Made by a program: the position numbers and the translations under genes. This document shows positions 4,021-5,424 of a stretch of 5,424 nt of DNA, one piece after another. The number at the start of each line of letters is the position of its first letter. Positions within the stretch are counted from its first letter, which is position 1. The DNA comes from Coriobacteriales bacterium (lineage in GTDB: Bacteria > Actinomycetota > Coriobacteriia > Coriobacteriales > UBA8131), in contig JAIRUT010000050.1 in assembly GCA_031254255.1 (NCBI GenBank), forward strand, positions 1 to 5,424, read 5' to 3'. The notes beneath the pieces are model-generated. The model ran no database searches and was not told the DNA's origin. It saw only the letters and a list, made by a program, of their open reading frames with translations.

Positions 4021-5424
4021 TCAGGCCTCACGAGCTACTTCCTTGACTCGGAAACCCTCCAATATATCGCCAACTTTGACATCTTGGAAATCTTGGATAC
4101 CGATACCGCATTCCGAGCCGGCGCGAATGCTCTTGACCTCATCGCGATAGTGGCGCAGAGAGGCAATGACGCCCTCGAAAACCACGGTACCGTCACGCAC
4201 AACCCGCATCTGATCGTCCTTGAATATCTCGCCTTCGTTGACCAGACAACCAGCAATGTTGCCCTGCTTCGGCACCCTGAATATCTCGCGGACCTCGGCA
4301 AAACCGTCACTTTGCTCTACCAGTTCTGGCTTCAGGAGACCCACTCGGGCTGCATTGATGTCGTCGATGGCCTGATAGATGACGCGGTATGTCTTGATCT
4401 CGACTCCCTCTTGCACGGCAGCCGCCCGAGCCTTGGTCACGGGCCGGACATTGAAGCCGATGATGATGGCATCGGAGGCGGCCGCCAGATTGACGTCGGT
4501 TTCCGTGATACCACCGACGGCGGAATGAATGACGTTGATATGCACCTCGCTTTGGTCCATATTTCCCAAAGCATCTTTAAGAGCCTCAATCGAGCCCTGG
4601 ACATCAGCCTTGACGACCAGATTCAGATCGACAGCGCCTTCTTCGATACGGGCAAATAGATCCTCAAGTGAAGCGTGGGAGTTGTCTTGTTGTTCGGCCA
4701 GACGCTTACGCAAAGCCCGGTCCTCAGCCAGATTACGGGCATCGCGCTCGTCTTCGAGAACCCGGAACTCATCGCCAGCCTCCGGCACACTGCTCAGACC
4801 GAGGATCTCCACAGGATCAGCCGGAAATGCCTGGTCTGTTGTATCGCCCAGGGGGTCAATCAGCGCACGCACACGGCCATGGGCACTGCCGGCGACAAGT
4901 ATGTCACCGGTCTTCAATGCTCCGCGCTGAACCAAGACCGTAGCTACCGGGCCACGGCCTTTATCCAGCTTGGCCTCAATCACGAAACCTGAAGCCAGGG
5001 CATTGGAGTTGGCCTTCAGCTCGAGCACATCAGCCTGCAGCAGGATCGCCTCCAAGAGCTCGTCGATTCCCATGCGGCGCATCGCCGAGACTTCGACGAA
5101 CATGTTCTGTCCACCCCACTCTTCGGAAATGATACTGTGCTCGGACAGTTCTGAACGCACCCTATCCGGGTTGGCACCGGGTTTATCCATCTTGTTGATA
5201 GCCACCACAATCGGCACACCGGCGGCGTCGGCATGGTTGATAGCCTCCACGGTCTGGGGCATCACTCCGTCATCAGCTGCCACCACAAGTACTACGACAT
5301 CAGTGACCGCGGCACCACGGGCGCGCATAGCAGTGAAGGCCTCGTGGCCGGGTGTGTCGATGAAGGTAATCTGACGGTCATGTATCCGCGCCACAGATGC
5401 ACCGATATGCTGCGTGATTCCGCC
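4021..5424 (-). CDS. infB: Translation initiation factor IF-2, C-terminal part (5' end beyond the window)
   Basis: IF2 is the GTPase that brings fMet-tRNA to the 30S subunit and promotes subunit joining. The frame is open to the right edge, giving 467 residues that begin at the G2/switch I motif GGITQHIGA (1-9). The G3 motif DTPGH is at 23-27, the G4 motif NKMD at 77-80 and the G5 region VSAM at 112-115. The beta-barrel domain II starts near [19 protein letters not shown] (146-164). Domain III carries [12 protein letters not shown] (271-282) and [11 protein letters not shown] (301-311). The fMet-tRNA-binding C-terminal barrel covers about 385-467 ([34 protein letters not shown]). The P-loop and the variable N-terminal region lie outside the window. 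A GTG at 5394 is an internal codon, not the start, because conserved IF2 sequence continues upstream of it. No frameshift or missing core residue is seen. rbfA follows after 15-24 bases, so the two are probably cotranscribed. Confidence 0.98.
   Translation of the reverse strand, partial: GGITQHIGASVARIHDRQITFIDTPGHEAFTAMRARGAAVTDVVVLVVAADDGVMPQTVEAINHADAAGVPIVVAINKMDKPGANPDRVRSELSEHSIISEEWGGQNMFVEVSAMRRMGIDELLEAILLQADVLELKANSNALASGFVIEAKLDKGRGPVATVLVQRGALKTGDILVAGSAHGRVRALIDPLGDTTDQAFPADPVEILGLSSVPEAGDEFRVLEDERDARNLAEDRALRKRLAEQQDNSHASLEDLFARIEEGAVDLNLVVKADVQGSIEALKDALGNMDQSEVHINVIHSAVGGITETDVNLAAASDAIIIGFNVRPVTKARAAAVQEGVEIKTYRVIYQAIDDINAARVGLLKPELVEQSDGFAEVREIFRVPKQGNIAGCLVNEGEIFKDDQMRVVRDGTVVFEGVIASLRHYRDEVKSIRAGSECGIGIQDFQDVKVGDILEGFRVKEVAREA

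Noticed and set aside
4084..4659. A 191-codon plus-strand open frame
   Set aside because: It is fully antisense to a strongly conserved part of infB and is explained as a codon-bias shadow.

Overview
The window carries one conserved translation-related gene cluster, all on the minus strand, followed by 665 bases without a convincing gene. Read in the direction of transcription (right to left) the order is infB (5' end outside the window), rbfA, a DHH-family nanoRNase/pAp phosphatase (nrnA-like), truB and ribF. This order is a well-known bacterial arrangement. IF2 and RbfA act on the 30S subunit during initiation and maturation, TruB makes the T-loop pseudouridine in tRNA, NrnA clears very short RNAs, and RibF makes FMN and FAD.

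The base composition looks intermediate, near one half G+C, with AT-rich spacers. The IF2 sequence ([24 protein letters not shown], the C-terminal [11 protein letters not shown]) and the RibF sequence (TFDRDPDELF, TASRIR) resemble, from memory, those of Coriobacteriia (Actinomycetota). Clostridia are the main alternative. This assignment is an inference without a database search.

Layout: infB fragment 4021-5424; rbfA 3613-3996, with a strong GGAGG that favours its second ATG; nrnA-like gene 2535-3626, which starts at TTG inside the end of rbfA; a 166-base AT-rich spacer with a candidate internal promoter; truB 1607-2368; ribF 666-1610. RibF is the oddest gene. Its essential N-terminal nucleotide-binding motif is intact, but the open frame that encodes it has no ATG, GTG or TTG upstream of the motif. 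The best start is ATA, overlapping the truB stop as ATAA and placed 8 bases after a perfect AAGGAG.

The left 665 bases hold repeats and signals, not genes. There is an inverted pair of REP-like sequences (1-17 and 577-593), the right one forming a full hairpin. There is a degenerate copy of the widespread dispersed repeat that translates as CHFERS. There is a minus-strand promoter-like site whose -35 box sits at the centre of an 8-bp dyad, several small hairpins and a pyrimidine tract. I see no new multi-gene system. The items most worth following are the ATA start of ribF, the REP-bounded 0.6-kb segment with its promoter/dyad, and two in-frame short repeats inside nrnA and ribF.
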